Of a stretch of DNA of 64,000 nucleotides, positions 10,348 through 23,265 are shown in pieces; positions within the stretch are counted from its first letter, which is position 1; every line of letters begins with the position of its first letter. This DNA comes from Juglans regia (Eukaryota; Streptophyta; Magnoliopsida; Fagales; Juglandaceae). The notes below the pieces were generated by a model. It saw only the letters and a program-made list of their open reading frames with translations, was not told the origin of the DNA and made no database searches. Where the stretch lies: contig NC_049914.1 in assembly GCF_001411555.2 (NCBI RefSeq), positions 12,576,847-12,640,846 of the forward strand, read 5' to 3'. The position numbers and the translations under genes are program-made.

Positions 10348-12478
10348 ATTTGGTTTGCTTGTTATAGCACTCCATGCATCTTAATCTTGTGGCCCACATT
10401 TAGCACATCATGCTTTATGAGATGAAAGGGAAGCCCCATAATGCTCTCTACTCTCATCCAACCCCACTATTCCTTTTTTGAACAAGACTTGTGTTTTCCC
10501 CTTCCTTTTTCAATTACTAATTTCTATAAACTTTTGATCTTTAATTGGATCAAAATAACTTACAAGGTATTAGCAAACAATATCACTTTACAAATCAACT
10601 GAAAGTTGGAAACTGATTTTGTGTGGCCGATATCTCACAAGAAAAGAAAAAAAAAATGATCATAATATTTCTATCTCTTTCAAAATTGAACCATTGATTG
10701 TTAGGATTTCTTAACCAACCTCTCGACTATTATCTTTTCATAAAATGGAAACTTTGTTTATTATTTTTGGGAGTTTTTTTCTCCAAAATTCTTTTCTTTT
10801 TTGTTTTTCTTTCAGAATGCGAATTTGCTTTATGGAGATATACCTAATTTTCTATGTGCCGTAAGCAATTCCCACTAACCAAAAGCTGAATTATTGCTGG
10901 CATTCAGACCCAATGAATAAACAGTACATATTTTGAATTGTGAAAGATTCCCGTAATTAAAAAAAATACAAACCCAAAAAATTATATGTTAGTCCTAATT
11001 AGGATAGGTCGAATCTAGGCATCTTTAAACCCCACAACCAAACTTGATTAGACATTTACGCGGAAAAGCGACTAAGATAAGCCCCTAATACTTTATACAT
11101 ATAGTAAATTACTAATTTGTACTCCTTTTCTTAAATCAACCACCAACTCTCATTTAATATTCTATTTTTTATATCCATAATTGGGTTGCTCTTTTAGAAA
11201 TTAAATTTTTAAAATAGTGAATATAAAATAATTATATAAAATAATTAAATTTTTAAATTTTCTTTCAAAATGACTGGACAGCACATGCACATCCTAAAAC
11301 TATATTCAACATTACTCATAATAAAATCAATTTGTAACATGTTAATTGTAAGAAATATGAGTCCAAAAATAACTTCAATTTTAGATTTATTTCACGTATT
11401 TATTTATTTATTTTATTCTACGCCTTAAAGTTTGATCAGAAATCTTAATTTATTTTTTAAATCAATCCCACTTCCTAAAAAAAGGTTAAAAATGGAGCTT
11501 ACTTTTTTCCGGCAAAAGGTCCCTACAAGCTATCACATGCAAGAACATGGTGTAATAAGTTGTTGCTAAGATTAAACCTTAAAACATTGTTGTTGGTAAA
11601 GAACCATAGAGCAAGGATAGCTGATTATAATTAAGCCATGTACACGTCATCAAGTTCCTTTTGTTTTAAATATTCTTATTTCGATATATTATTTCCAGGA
11701 TAACATGATATGTTTTAGAAGTCAGTAACATAATTATTAGACCTTCTCTAAATATGAATACATAATATTTAATTTGATATTATTTTATTAGAAACTAAAT
11801 AGAAGATTTTAATGATATGGAATTACTTAATAAATTATGTTACATACATTTACTTTTGTATCTTTTTTAAGCAATTCAATGATATTATTGGCCAAAGTAA
11901 TTATTTTATATTAAAAAAAGTTATGTAAGCAATCATATTAGTAGAGTGTAGTACAAATAAATACGCAAAAATAATTGTACATAAAATTTTTAATATTCTT
12001 AATGCAATAATACATTTTTGCATGAGATATTAATATTCTTTGTTCGTCGCACACTTTGATCCAATTTGGATGAAATAATATATTGTTTTTTTTTTTAAAA
12101 ATAGAAAAAACTTATTTCATTTGAAGAAGGAAGAATATAATTAGGAGGAATATTATCAAGAAAGAAGGTGGAAAATGTGGTTGTAGGATTTAATCAATTG
12201 GACCGCATTAGGCACCAACTATATATACATATAAATATACATATATTCTTTACGCAAGACAGCAATAAGTCATGCATTATCTTGCGAATTTGATCAAAAA
12301 ATCATCAACTCATTTGCTTGCTGGAATCAAGATCTTGAGTTCACCTTTTCTTTTTTCTAATCATTCACTACTTTTATCAATATCAACTTTATGACTGGCA
12401 CTGAAAATTATATAAGATTTGACCATATATATTTTAGTTATTAATTAATTAAAATCATCATCATGTTATATATATATG

Positions 12479-12481
<3 letters not shown>
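10348..12481. other. AT-rich intergenic DNA
   Basis: No open frame with recognisable content, no clear repeat ends. Confidence 0.5.

Positions 12482-12483
<2 letters not shown>

Positions 12484-12512
<29 letters not shown>
12484..12512. repeat. (GA)n microsatellite
   Basis: About 14 AG/GA units following a short (TA)n tract. Confidence 0.9.
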
Positions 12513-12514
<2 letters not shown>

Positions 12515-13250
12515 TGCATCGACTTTACTAAAGGAAAAAGTTGAAATAATAAAGAAAAAGCTAAGAAAATAAAAACATATTGTGGACTGAACAAATTAAT
12601 GATCACCAGTACTACTGGCTTTTCTTTTCTTTTCTTTTTTTTCTTAAAAAAAAAAGTAATATAATTGCTTTCTTATGCAAAAGGATAATGAAGAGAAATA
12701 TGTATTTTTTATTCTCAAATTATCAAGTGTTATATAATTTGCACGTTTCATTAAATTCTGATTATCAAGATTACTACTTCACATCACATTATATTCTCAT
12801 CAACTTTCTCGATTGGAATTAGACAGTACTGCAATTTGAGCCACTATGCCTTGATGAGATAGGGAACGTCTACAATTCACACGTTAGATTCATTTTTGCT
12901 CGCGCGGTCTTCTCTAATGACATCCCTAATACTACACTAATAATCAAATGGAAATATAGTAATATATCCTTATTCCATTGTGTTAACAAAGAATTATCCA
13001 TTAACTTTTAAATTTATTATTTAAAAAATATAAATTGATTTATTAAAAAATATAATTATAAATTATATAAACTTCATGCATTTCTCTTAAAAAATAATAG
13101 AATTTAATTTTTTTATATAAATTATATATATATTTTTTTAAATATACATAATTTTTTCAAATTATATGATCGTAAATATTATTTATTTTAAAAAAAAAAA
13201 AAACATAAAAGTCAATTTTAATGCTAGAGGTTAATTTTGGGTGTGATTTA
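12513..13250. other. AT-rich intergenic DNA
   Basis: Nothing recognised; several A- and T-runs near 13180-13205. Confidence 0.45.
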
Positions 13251-13327
13251 TCTCAAGTGTTGCGTATGAGAGGACAAGAACAGCTGGCTGGAGAAAGCGC
13301 TCGATCCGAGTAGCGCTAGGCCTACTT

Positions 13328-13618
13328 CACGTGCTGCCATGGGCCATGGCCCACCTAAGTTACGTTAAACATTGAGAGGCCACGTGGAGCACGTACTTTG
13401 CACAGTTACACGTGTCGAAATCCTCGACCGTCTAAACAGGGTACCACTTTGTCCTCATTTCTAGGAGCAGGTCAGGTTAAGCCCCCTCTCCCTCTCCCTC
13501 ATGTCCCGACAAAATTCCCCTCACCCGGTGGCGGTAAGAGACAAATCCCCCCCTCCCCAAAATGCCCCCCTTTTGTCGGCTAGCAAAAGCTCTACCTTAC
13601 GTTTACATACCACACGTG
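13328..13618. promoter_or_regulatory. Cluster of four CACGTG boxes upstream of the S40 gene
   Basis: Perfect CACGTG hexamers lie at 13328-13333, 13381-13386 (within CCACGTGG), 13409-13414 (within ACACGTGT) and 13613-13618, with another ACGT core at 13391. These are G-box/ABRE-type sites bound by bZIP and bHLH factors. They lie about 920-1210 bp before the ATG of the S40-type gene in a locally GC-richer block. A role in that gene's senescence or abscisic-acid response is inference. Confidence 0.5.
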
Positions 13619-14430
13619 GCATTCATCTGTAGCTGGGAAAACACGCGTCCTCATCGACACCATTCGAAAATGTCGGAGAATATTGTACCTTTTCAGTTTT
13701 TTTTTTTTTTCCTCGGCATGGTACCTTTTCAGTTAGTATGGATAAAGTAGTTGTCTGGTAATTTTAATCTACGCTGTGTGATTCCGCTTTCCCGGTAAGG
13801 TGCACTCCATTTTTTTTAAACTGGAAATTAATTTATAAAATAATTTCCGTTTTATTTTTTATGGCAATAAATTATTCAGGTAAGATGCTATATTTCTTCT
13901 CCATTTAATGGGTGTTTAGAATTAGACCCAAAATAATATTTAGTTAACTTCTTTTTAATTGTCATATTTTCATTATTTATGATGTAATATTAACTAATTG
14001 ATATATACGCAAAAAAAAAAAGAGTAAATTAATAAATATTCAAATATTTGTTTTTTCACATCAAGAATTAAATTTAAAATTAAATGAATAATATTTTTTT
14101 TATAAGAGAATGGAATTTTGAATCTAAATTTTATAATCAAAAAATTGAATTATATGCTATCAGACAATCAGATTTTTGATTAAAAATATTTTATTTAGAC
14201 CCAAACATTCCCATATGGATAGTTTTAATGACATAAAGTATAGTCTAAATTCCAAAGCAAAAATTGGGGCCCTTGAAGATTTAAAAAGAAAATGGGAATT
14301 TTGAGTGGATAAATTAGAAAACTGAGATGGGATTACCACAAAAAGCGGAGGGCGTGCTAGTAATTTCAATATAATGAAGTTGTGGGAGAGAGCCTTATCC
14401 ATTAAGCCACCCGTCCGAAGTTCAGACCTT

Positions 14431-14437
14431 TATAAAA
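14431..14437 (+). promoter_or_regulatory. TATA box of the S40-type gene
   Basis: TATAAAA lies 101 bp before the chosen ATG, which leaves room for a 5' leader of about 70 nt. Confidence 0.6.
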
Positions 14438-14537
14438 GCAGATCAAAACCCTCAGACCCAAAACCAACTCAGAGACAGAGACAAAGAGAGAACGTCGAAG
14501 CTACCTGTCTGTGTAGACGACCTTCAAATACCCATCC

Positions 14538-15065
14538 ATGGCGGCCAGTAAAAGTTACTACGCTCGCCCGAGCTACCGCTTCCTTCCCAATGACCGAGAC
14601 GACCACTCTCCCAATATCGCTCACGAGTCTGCATTCGAACTCGATGAGTCCGACATCTACAACTCCGTCCGCTCCAACTCTCCCGAACAGTTCCGCAAGC
14701 CTGTTTCGGGCTCCCGCCTCTCAAAGAAGTCCTCCGCCAAGCCTTCGTTTACAGACTCGTCCGACTGCCTGGCCGGAGCGAATCCGTCCTCGCTGCCTGT
14801 GAACATTCCGGACTGGTCGAAGATCCTGAGGAATGAGTACAGGGAGAATCGCCGTGGGGACGGTGTTAACGACGTCGACTTGAACGGCGACGACGAGTGT
14901 GAGAACGGGGTGAGGGTCCCGCCGCACGAGTTTTTGGCTAGGCAGATGGCGAGGACGAGGATTGCCTCCTTCTCGGTGCACGAAGGAGCAGGGAGAACCC
15001 TGAAAGGTAGGGATCTCAGTCGGGTCCGAAACGCAATTTGGGAAAAAACCGGCTTCCAAGATTAG
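14538..15065 (+). CDS. Senescence regulator S40-like protein (DUF584)
   Basis: A single uninterrupted 175-codon gene. It encodes a member of the plant Senescence_reg family (PF04520, S40/DUF584), small proteins described as nuclear and linked to leaf senescence and stress; no enzyme activity is known. Family signatures are IPDWSKIL at residues 90-97, VPPHEFLA at 127-134, [13 protein letters not shown] at 138-150 and the C-terminal [17 protein letters not shown] at 152-168. The first 85 residues are Ser-rich and variable, as usual. ATG 14538 is chosen because it follows the TATA box, gives the normal family length and starts with MAAS. No intron, as is common in this family. Codon use is GC-rich compared with the flanks. 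It stands alone, with no close neighbour. Confidence 0.93.
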   Translation: MAASKSYYARPSYRFLPNDRDDHSPNIAHESAFELDESDIYNSVRSNSPEQFRKPVSGSRLSKKSSAKPSFTDSSDCLAGANPSSLPVNIPDWSKILRNEYRENRRGDGVNDVDLNGDDECENGVRVPPHEFLARQMARTRIASFSVHEGAGRTLKGRDLSRVRNAIWEKTGFQD

Positions 15066-16564
15066 AAAACTTGAAGAAGAGAAACGAAAAAAAGACCAAA
15101 AATACAAATCACAGAACATCAGTGAGAAATTACGGAATATTCAGTAGAATATCTTTTTTTGTTTTTCTTCCGTTATTCCGACGTAGTCCGAAAGACATGT
15201 TCGTCTTCTTTTTGTTTTGCCATCAAAAATTTTTATTTTTTTTGGGTTTTAATTTTACGTAATATGATGACTCTTACTCGAAGAAGAGGAACATCTTGGA
15301 CGATTGGCGAATGTAATTCTAACTCTCGAGACTATATTCGAATTTGCAGAGGGGATTTCGTCTTGATAATTTCCTTGAATTCTCCTCGTATAATGTCGTA
15401 CTCGTACGTACGCAGTTTTTTTCTTTTTTCCGTGTGCTGAGGTGGTTGGGTCCTGTTTTTTAGAAAAAAAGAAATTAAAGCGGTATATAGAAGTGGTTGA
15501 AGAGGGAGGTGGATGGTGGGGGCAAGTTGTCAATATAAATGGGATGTAGGTCCGGTGGTTCAATGATTGGGTAGGTTTTGGGTACCCATGATCGAAGTGT
15601 ATGGTGGGGTTGGTTTGAAAAAAACAAAATAAACGAGTTTTGTTTCAATTTTTCGCCCAGAAATGGACGGAACTACTGACATATTTTTTAAAGGTTTCGA
15701 AGAATATTACCCCCATGAAACAATGCATGGAATTAATGGCTCACAAAGATGTCCACAACGTCCTTGCATGTCCGGTCTTTGCCTGCAATTTCTGGACCTC
15801 CATCTTGTTTTCGGCAGTCTCCGATATGCATGAATGGCGTAGTCAATGGCGTGTGGGAGGGTCGGGCAGGACTAGCTACTTGTTAGTGTTCGGTGGTTAG
15901 TCCTAATTTATTTAAGAGTTTTGTTATATACAAATAAATTTGTATATCAATCTGTATATTCATATTATTATCTTCATATTCTAAATTTAAATTAATATTA
16001 TTATCAATAAAATATATTTTTTGATTAATTATATTAAATAAATGTGCATATTAATATGTAAAATCAATTACAATTATATTTTTCTTTTATTTAAATGATT
16101 TAATACGGCCTATGTAGGACTTTAATTACTACTATTTATCACGCAATTTAATTTTGCTGGATATCGGATTATTAGCTGTTTATAATCCATGCATCCCGGT
16201 TTGTCCAAATTATTGAACAAGTACTCCAAGATCATAAGCCATGTTATGGGGTTAGCGGAGTTGTTTTTATAATTTTTAAGCATTTTTTTAGATCGATGAT
16301 CAGTTTTTTAGGTTTTATGGATGTGGGTAAGAAAAATGAAGAATTATTTGAATTTAAAAGATTTTAAGATTTATTTTGTGTTGGGATTTGCGTAGGCTAT
16401 GAATTCTAGATAATGAATTAGATGAAAAGTTTTTACAAATAAATAAGAAAGATTTACAAAAACAAAACAAAACATAGAGATTCTCAACCTGAAATAGATA
16501 TTAAATAAGTTTTACAAATCTCACGAGACTCGTTCTTCATAGTCATTCGTAAAAGATGAATGCA
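15066..16564. other. 3' flank of S40 gene and intergenic DNA
   Basis: The first few hundred bases are T-rich and probably include the 3' untranslated region. No polyadenylation site can be fixed. Nothing else recognised. Confidence 0.4.
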
Positions 16565-16660
16565 TTCGGTAATTATTTATCTTCACATTTTATATTTATA
16601 ATTTTTTTATAAGATATTAAAATATTTTTTTATAAAATGTAAGATAATAAATAATAATTA
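16565..16660. repeat. Short AT-rich inverted repeat (MITE-like)
   Basis: ATTATTTATCTTCACATTTT on the left is mirrored by AAAATGTAAGATAATAAATA on the right around a T-rich centre. Probably a small palindromic MITE. Confidence 0.4.
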
Positions 16661-17759
16661 AAGAGAATAACTTTTTTTCATTAAAAATGTGTCACGTCTT
16701 TAATAAGTGTAAAAATAATTATTTTTTGTGGGATTCACATTTTACAAATTTGTATAATCTATGCGAGACTAGTATATTTGAAATTTGAATAATGTTAATT
16801 ACAATCCAGATGTTTATAAATTCCATGCACTTCTTTTTAAAAAAATGAAATTTATAATTATAAAAATAATTTTTTTATATAAATTTTAAATTTATTTATT
16901 TTTTAACAAAAATTATATATTCTAAAATTATAAATATCATTTCTCTTAAAATTTATACATACGTATCAATAATTCTGAGAGTTTCTTATAAAAATAGATG
17001 AACTTGAAATTTTTCTCAAATGGGTAATTGGGTCATAACGAAATTAAACTTTTATACGAAAATGACATGCAAACAGAGTAGTTGAAAATAAAAGCGAAAG
17101 AAAATGCTGAACGTCTTTAATAGAATTTAATGCAAGAATAGGCGACCAGAGCCACAAGAAAGAAAGAAAAGAAGGAAACCGCGGAGGTTTGAATAGGTGT
17201 CGTGCTTTAAAGTGCAGAAGTAAGTAACTACCGCCGGAATCGACAGATGTTTTTAAGAGCAGAAGAATGAGAAGATTTTGGACCGTTAGATTTTGGGGGG
17301 GTCGGTGGGAGCCACAGATAGGAACCGTTGGTTGACCATTATTATATTGACAAGATATCATCCATCTGTCACCATTATATTACCCAGGTCCCCCCTTTAG
17401 TGTTTTTGTTTTGTTCAAGTCCGCCTCTCGTTTTCTGGCTTTACTGGCGACATGGGAATTATGAAAAACTGTTGGCGAGCGGTGCCATCGCGTCACCCAA
17501 GACATCATGGATTTTTTGTGAAACCGGCATCGGATGCATGCGTGGAAATTTTGATTATTTTGTTCTTTATTCTTTCCTCTTTACTCTTTTTCAACCTTCA
17601 CGTTTCACGTGCTTTAAATAAATACAGAAACCGCGAGGGTTGGTTGGTTTGAGTTGAAGCAAATTCGAAACAAAAGCTCACACGCTTGTTTAGTTCTCTA
17701 GGGGAAATAATTGCTTTAAAGTGAAACTCTCGTGACTCGTGAGTTGCTTTTATGAGAGC
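16661..17759. other. Intergenic DNA
   Basis: AT-rich left half and GC-richer right half (17040-17660). No gene recognised. Confidence 0.4.
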
Positions 17760-17775
17760 ATATATGTTCCTTTCC

Positions 17776-18400
17776 TAGTAAAAATATGTATTTATTATAT
17801 ATATATATATTTATCATATATATTAATATATTTATATAGTTATATAACTAAAATTTATATAATTAATTCAATAATATACAAATAAGATTTAATTATTATA
17901 AAACAATATACTTATACTATAACGTAAATAAAGTAATAATAGTTTAGTATATGTAAACATTATAGCATTACTATCCTACATAGTGTATAATAAGTTAATA
18001 ACACAAAATATTAATTTACTAAAGTATTATAATATGTAATTAGACACTAAAAAGTCTAGTATATGATTAAGTTAGATATTAGTATAATAACATATAATAC
18101 TAATGTATAATAACATGTAATTAGACACTATAGTATAAGTCTTGTATAGAAATAAACTAGACATTAGTATAGAATTAACTAATAAGTCTAGTATAATAAA
18201 TTAATAACACATAATAATAATTTATTAAAATATAATAACATGTAATTAGATACTAGAAATAAATCTAGTGTAGAAATAAATTATAAAAAAGTTAGACACT
18301 AGTATAATACAATAACATGTAATTAGATACTATAATATAAGTCTAGTATAAGAATAACTTAGATAATTAGTATAGAAGTAAATTAATAATGAATGATTTA
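17776..18400. repeat. AT-rich repeat with TAGACACTAGTATAA motif, copy 1
   Basis: Dominated by imperfect short repeats of the type TAGACACTAGTATAATA and TAAGTCTAGTATA. A collinear relative lies at 35340-35760 inside the hAT-like element, including the shared TTTAGTATATGTAAACATTA. It is probably the internal sequence of the same non-autonomous transposon family. Confidence 0.55.
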
Positions 18401-19510
18401 GTTTTAGTTTTTAATTTTTGAAAAAACTAAAATTTGAGTCGCCCACAAAAAATTCTTTTTTAAAAATGTAGCCAAATATGAAACTAAAAAAAAAAAAAAA
18501 AATCCAAAAAAACTCAAAATCTAACTCCACTTCAACAAATCCAAGTCAAAGTCGGTTCGAAATTTACACAAATTAAAGTTGGAGTCGAAGTTCAAATTTG
18601 AACTTTGATAAAGTTAAAGTCGAAGTCAGATTTAAGAGAATCACTTTCCATTTTGAAATCAACCAAGACAATCATGTCATTTCATTAAAAATGGTTTTAA
18701 TTTTGTGAAATTGTTCTTCATTTCTTATAAATTTATAAAATAGTTATAAAATAATTATAAATTGGTCATTTTTCTATTATAAGATAACTACACGTTCAAA
18801 TTCATGGAGTTCTGTACATGTAGACAGAGCAATAATAGTGGATTCAACAAAGTTTAGGCAAAATCTAGCTAGAAAATTCACTTTTATAAATTTAGTTAGT
18901 CGCTTTTCAACAACACCAAATAACAAATAACAGACTCTTCAAATTTATCATTATTCTATTAAAATATTAATTTTTACCTTTTTATTTATTCTAACGTTAA
19001 TATAAGATTTTTTTAAAAAAAATTGACATCAACTAATCATAATATTGCAGAACTAGAACTTAAAGCACTCCAATAAGATGATACCACGTCATTAAAATGA
19101 TGAATGATGGAGACTGGCCACCTTTTATGGTTGAGTTTGGGATTTGAGCACTTCATACTTTTGATACGAAGAGGAATTTTTTGGAGTTGTGAGCACGCGG
19201 GAGAGGGGATCTTTTATGCCAAACTAATACTTGGCCAACAATTTGGACTCAGCAGATTTGGTCAGTGAAAATGATCAAAGTTAAAAACAATGTAGTTTTG
19301 TTGAGTCCACTACAGTAAGTTTTTATGCAATCTAGTTAAACTTTGGCCAAAATATAATTTTGTTGAGTCTACTACTAATGTTCTATTGAATAAATTTGGC
19401 TTTGAGCTACAATGTTTCACACTCTTGGGTCATATATAACATGTTACGGTAGCTCAATCATATGTTTTGTTTTTATTATTTTATTTCACATTGCAATGGT
19501 CAGAACTCTA
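18401..19510. other. Intergenic DNA before the gypsy element
   Basis: 18520-18660 contains several GTCGAAGT/AGTCAAAGTC words, perhaps the right part of the transposon that starts at 17776. The rest shows nothing recognisable. Confidence 0.35.
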
Positions 19511-20239
19511 TGTGAGGGAGGGCCCATCCCAGACGAGCTATGGAACTCCAGACCCAAAGAGGAAGTTGGAGACCCCGGGCCGGTAGATCGGGTAACGAGT
19601 GCAAACCAACCCAGGATGGCTTATCGACACCAAAGCTCAGAGGTGCCAAGAAGAACATCCCGGGACTCGGCAAATTGCCGAGCCCTATCACAAAGCACCG
19701 GACAGGATGCCAATTTGCAAGCGTACGGTGGCAAGTGCTCAATCACAGATTTGACAGACCCAAGGCACGCCGCGATCAATGCTTGTGTTAGAAGACCCGC
19801 CATGCAATGGCACACCCACGTACGCAGGACAACTCACCCACGATCTAACACATTGTCATGGCAAGGAGGTGGTCGTAGGACAGACATAGCATGACTGACA
19901 CAGCACAATCTCCCGCTAAGCCGCAGACTGACAAGCTAGGGTGACAAGAAAATGACTAGTGGCCGGTCTGACAACTAATGCACCACCATCTCCCTCAACA
20001 GTGGAACCCGAACCAGGTATAAATAGGGGAGATCACTTCTACGGGAGGCTTTCTCTCACACTCTGTCTGATAACCCTATTGTTCTTCTGTATTCTTGAGC
20101 TTTCTTCATTGAACTATCCACTGACTTAGGCATCGAAGTGACCTCAGGTATCACCGGAGCCTCTTCTTTCTCTTTGTTGCACGCGACGTGGAACTTGAAC
20201 ATCGCGATACTGCTCAGGCTGTGAAACACGATATCAACA
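19511..20239 (+). repeat. 5' LTR of the gypsy element
   Basis: 729 bp, TG...CA, with a promoter-like GTATAAATAGGGGA at about 20018. It aligns end to end with 30158-30912, with small indels such as a missing AGGGCCCAAACCC-type segment near its start, and with visible substitutions, so the insertion is old. Confidence 0.88.
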
Positions 20240-20260
20240 GTGGTGTCTGTGAGATCTATT
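20240..20260 (+). promoter_or_regulatory. Primer-binding-site position of the gypsy element
   Basis: TGGTGTCTGTGAGATC directly after the LTR resembles the TGGCGCCGTCTGTGGGGA found at this place in many plant gypsy elements, with C-to-T and G-to-A changes. The primer tRNA cannot be named. Confidence 0.45.
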
Positions 20261-20284
20261 TTTCTATAAAAGTGTGTGCTTCGC

Positions 20285-21670
20285 ATGCCAACAGCAACGC
20301 GGTCCCAAACTACAAGAAGGGGAGATCATGAGGAAGAAACGATGGAAGCACGACTCGCAAGCATGGAGGAGACCATAGGAAAGCTAGCAGAGGAAACGGG
20401 AACACTCCGCCAGGAGAACGCAGTCCTCAGGTTCGCCAACTAGAAGCTGGTGGGGGGAGCAAAACCGAGCAGCAACGAGCATGAGGATTTGCGGAGGGCC
20501 CCAACAGACACTGCGGCAGAAGAGGAGAGATGCAGGATGCACCTCAAAATCCGAGAGTTGGGTGACAAATGTGCAGAGATGGAGAAGAAGATAGACACCC
20601 CATCAACCGTAGATCAGCTACTTGTCAGCTCTAACCTCCCGTACAGCTCAGGGTTCATGGTTATGCCTCTTTCCCCCAAGTTCAAAGTCCCCTAGATGGA
20701 AGCGTACGACAGATCCAAAGACCCACTGGAGCACCTGGAAACATTGAAGGCCCACATGACCTTGCATGGTTTCCCGAGAGAGGTCGCCTGTCGAGCCTTC
20801 CCATTAACCTTGAAGGGAGCCGCTCAGACCTGGTTTGGGTCGTTATCGTCAGGAACAATAAGGAGCTTCGTGGAGCTCGCCCACCTCTTCATGACGTAGT
20901 TCCTGGCCAGTCGTAAGAGGAGATGCTCGGCAGCTTACCTCCTTACTGTCAAACAGCGGGAAGCCGAGAATCTGAAGTTATATCTCTCGCGGTTCAATTG
21001 GGAGTGCATAACCACAGATGAGAAGATCACGTTGGCATCGCTCCTGGGAGGAATCTAGCCACATAATCCGTTTATGTCTGAGATAACACGAAAGACTCCT
21101 ACCACGCTAAAGGAGTTCATGGACCGAGCAGAAGGGTTCATTAATGCTGAAGACACCCTCGAGCCCCTGACTACCCCGCGACGATCCGAGGTAGAGCGGG
21201 CCGGCATGAAGGCATCAGAGCAGCAACCCAACCGTGATCGAGGAGGGGAAATGAGGGGAGCACCGGATGCGTAGAAAAAGGGAGAAGCACCTGCTCAGCT
21301 CCAGGGGGGCCACGCCCACACAAACTTGGCAATAGAGTGGAACCAACACTCAAGCCCCAAAAGAGAACGACCTAGAGAGGTGGAGAACCGCCCGTACTGT
21401 GAGTACCACATGAACAACTGACACAGCACTCGGGACTGCTATGCCCTGAAAAGAGTAAAGGAAGAAGAGCAGAAGAATCGGGCATGCCAGTCGGAGAATC
21501 AAGTGGATCGACGCGGAGGTAGGCGCCCAGGCTTTCGGCAAGGAGAGAACCCGAGAAGGCAGGGAGCTAGGGACGGAAGGTGAAGAAGCGCCCTAGTGGA
21601 GGACAAACTGCTTGGGGAGATCAGCACAATCATCAGAGGATATGTGGGAGGTGGAGCCACTTCGTTGGCC
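20285..21670 (+). pseudogene. Gypsy gag
   Basis: One frame runs from the ATG at 20285 through the capsid region with seven in-frame stops (TAG at 20441, 20693, 20897, 21056, 21272; TGA at 21419 and 21581). It starts with a coiled-coil-like part (LASMEETIGKLAEETGTLRQ). The Retrotrans_gag core follows: DPLEHLETLKAHMTLHG, AAQTWFGSL, REAENLKLYLSRFN, LKEFMDRAEGFINAED. Then comes a Cys/His patch (YCEYHMNN, stop, HSTRDC) that would be the zinc-binding region. The product would package element RNA. With the stops it cannot be made. Confidence 0.85.
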
Positions 21671-22440
21671 TGAAAGGCACACGCCCAGAAGGCACACTAC
21701 AAGGAAGTATTCAGCATCGAAAGGGGTGCAAGCAGGCCGCCAAGGCATACTGAAGGCACCACGATAACCTTCGATGAAGGGGATGAAGAAGGCGACCTCC
21801 ACCCACATGACGATGCGTTGGTGGTAACAATGCAAGTGGTGAACTTCAGAATGCAAAGGATCCGGATCGACAACGGCAGTTCGGCCAACATCCTATTTTG
21901 GGAAGCCTCTGTCAAGATGGACATCAACCCAGATCAACTACACCCGGCTCCAATGCCACTCAAGGGCTTCACAAGAGACATTGTTCAACCAATAGTGGCC
22001 ATAACTCTTTCAGTCTTGGCAAGGAAGGCGCCTAGAACCACGACCACCATGACCGACTTCTTAGTCGTCAAGGCCCCATCTTCGTACAATGCCATACTAG
22101 GACGCCCCACCCTGAACAGCTTGAAGGCGGTGACGTCCACTTACCACCTCAAAATGAAGTCTACCACTGGCTCGGGAATGGGCAATATCTGCGACAAGCA
22201 GGTCCTGGCACGAGAATGTTACGACCAGGAATTGAGGCACAAGGTCAAAGTCGTAGCATTGATCGAAAGGCCTAAAGAAGCACTCAAGCTGGGTTCACCT
22301 CCGGTCCTGACTGAATGGGATGGAGAAGTCCACGATGAACAGGCCCTCCGGCAAGCCACACCCAATGAGCCTTTGAAGCTTTTGACCATTGATCAATAGG
22401 AACCGGGACAATAGGTCCGGATCGGGACTAAGCTGGACTC
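21671..22440 (+). pseudogene. Gypsy protease region
   Basis: Continues in the gag frame, with an open stretch at 21818-22399. RIDNGSSANILFW is the retropepsin active site, normally DTGSS or DNGSS in this group, so the catalytic Asp is kept. PSSYNAILGRPTLN is the conserved flap-side motif ending ILGR. It ends at two TAG codons (22397 and 22412) before the reverse transcriptase. A TGA at 21671 precedes it. Confidence 0.82.
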
Positions 22441-22444
22441 GAAG

Positions 22445-23265
22445 ATGAGAGCGGCCCTGGTATCTCTCCGCATCGAACACCGAGATGTGTTCGCTAAGAG
22501 CCACGAGGATATGCCCGGGATCGACAATTCTGTCATCGAGCACCGGCTTTGCGTCAACCCAACGACGCGGAAAGTTAAGCAGAAACGGCGTAGTTTCAGC
22601 GCTAAAAAGTATGGGGCGATAGCTGAAGAGATAGTTCACCTCTTAGCGAGAGGATTCATCCGAGATGTCCACTACCCGAATGGATATCTAATGTAGTTTT
22701 GGTGAAGAAGGGCAACAGGAAGTGGCAGAAGAGTGTCGACTTCACCAACCTGAATAAAATATGCCCAAAAGATAGCTTCCCCTTATCACGCATCGACATA
22801 ATAGTGGATTTGACAGCAGGACATCCCATCTTTAGCTTTATAGACGCTTATACCAAGTACAACCAAATCAGGATGAATCAGGACGATAAAGAAAAGACAG
22901 TGTTCATAATAGACCGAAGGCCCTATTGCTACAAAGCAATGTTGTTTGTCCTGAAGAATGTAGGGGCCACCTACCAATGGATAGTCAACCGAATGTTCAA
23001 ACAACAGATCGGCTAGAATATGAAAGTGTATGTAGACGATTTGTTGGTGAAAAGCAATGAGTCCGGAAAACATTTAATAAATCAACAAGAAGCGTTCTCC
23101 GTCCTCCGGCAATATCGGATGAAGCTCAACCCGTTGAAATGCATGTTTGGTGTGGAGACAGGTAAGTTCCTAGGGTACATGGTCTCGGAGAGAGGGATCG
23201 AAGCTAATCCTGAGAAGGTAGAAGCAGTGATTGGGATGCCTTCCCCCCATAACCTTCATGAAGTC
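22445..23265 (+). pseudogene. Gypsy reverse transcriptase
   Basis: Reads MPGIDNSVIEHRL, then a one-base loss near 22678 shifts the frame. It continues VVLVKKGNRKWQKSVDFTNL, then the segment IDIIVDLTAGHPIFSFIDAY, then MKVYVDDLLVKS with the catalytic YVDD box at about 23030, and KCMFGVETGKFLGYMVSERG. A TAG at 23014 lies just before YVDD and another TAG at 23266 interrupts the conserved 'VQRLVGRVAALSRF' at its Gln. The catalytic residues are otherwise intact. Confidence 0.88.

Noticed and set aside
14374..14802. 142-codon plus-strand frame overlapping the S40 gene
   Set aside because: It is a shadow in another frame; the Ser/Pro/Thr-rich product has no family motif, while 14538-15065 encodes a complete S40 protein.
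14721..15119. 132-codon minus-strand frame across the S40 gene
   Set aside because: Antisense shadow of GC-rich coding sequence without recognisable motifs.
17044..17361. 105-codon minus-strand frame
   Set aside because: Hydrophobic, Leu/Ser-rich product of a pyrimidine-skewed strand; no family recognised.
19412..19894. 160-codon frame at the start of the gypsy element
   Set aside because: It runs from flanking DNA into the 5' LTR, so it is a chance frame.
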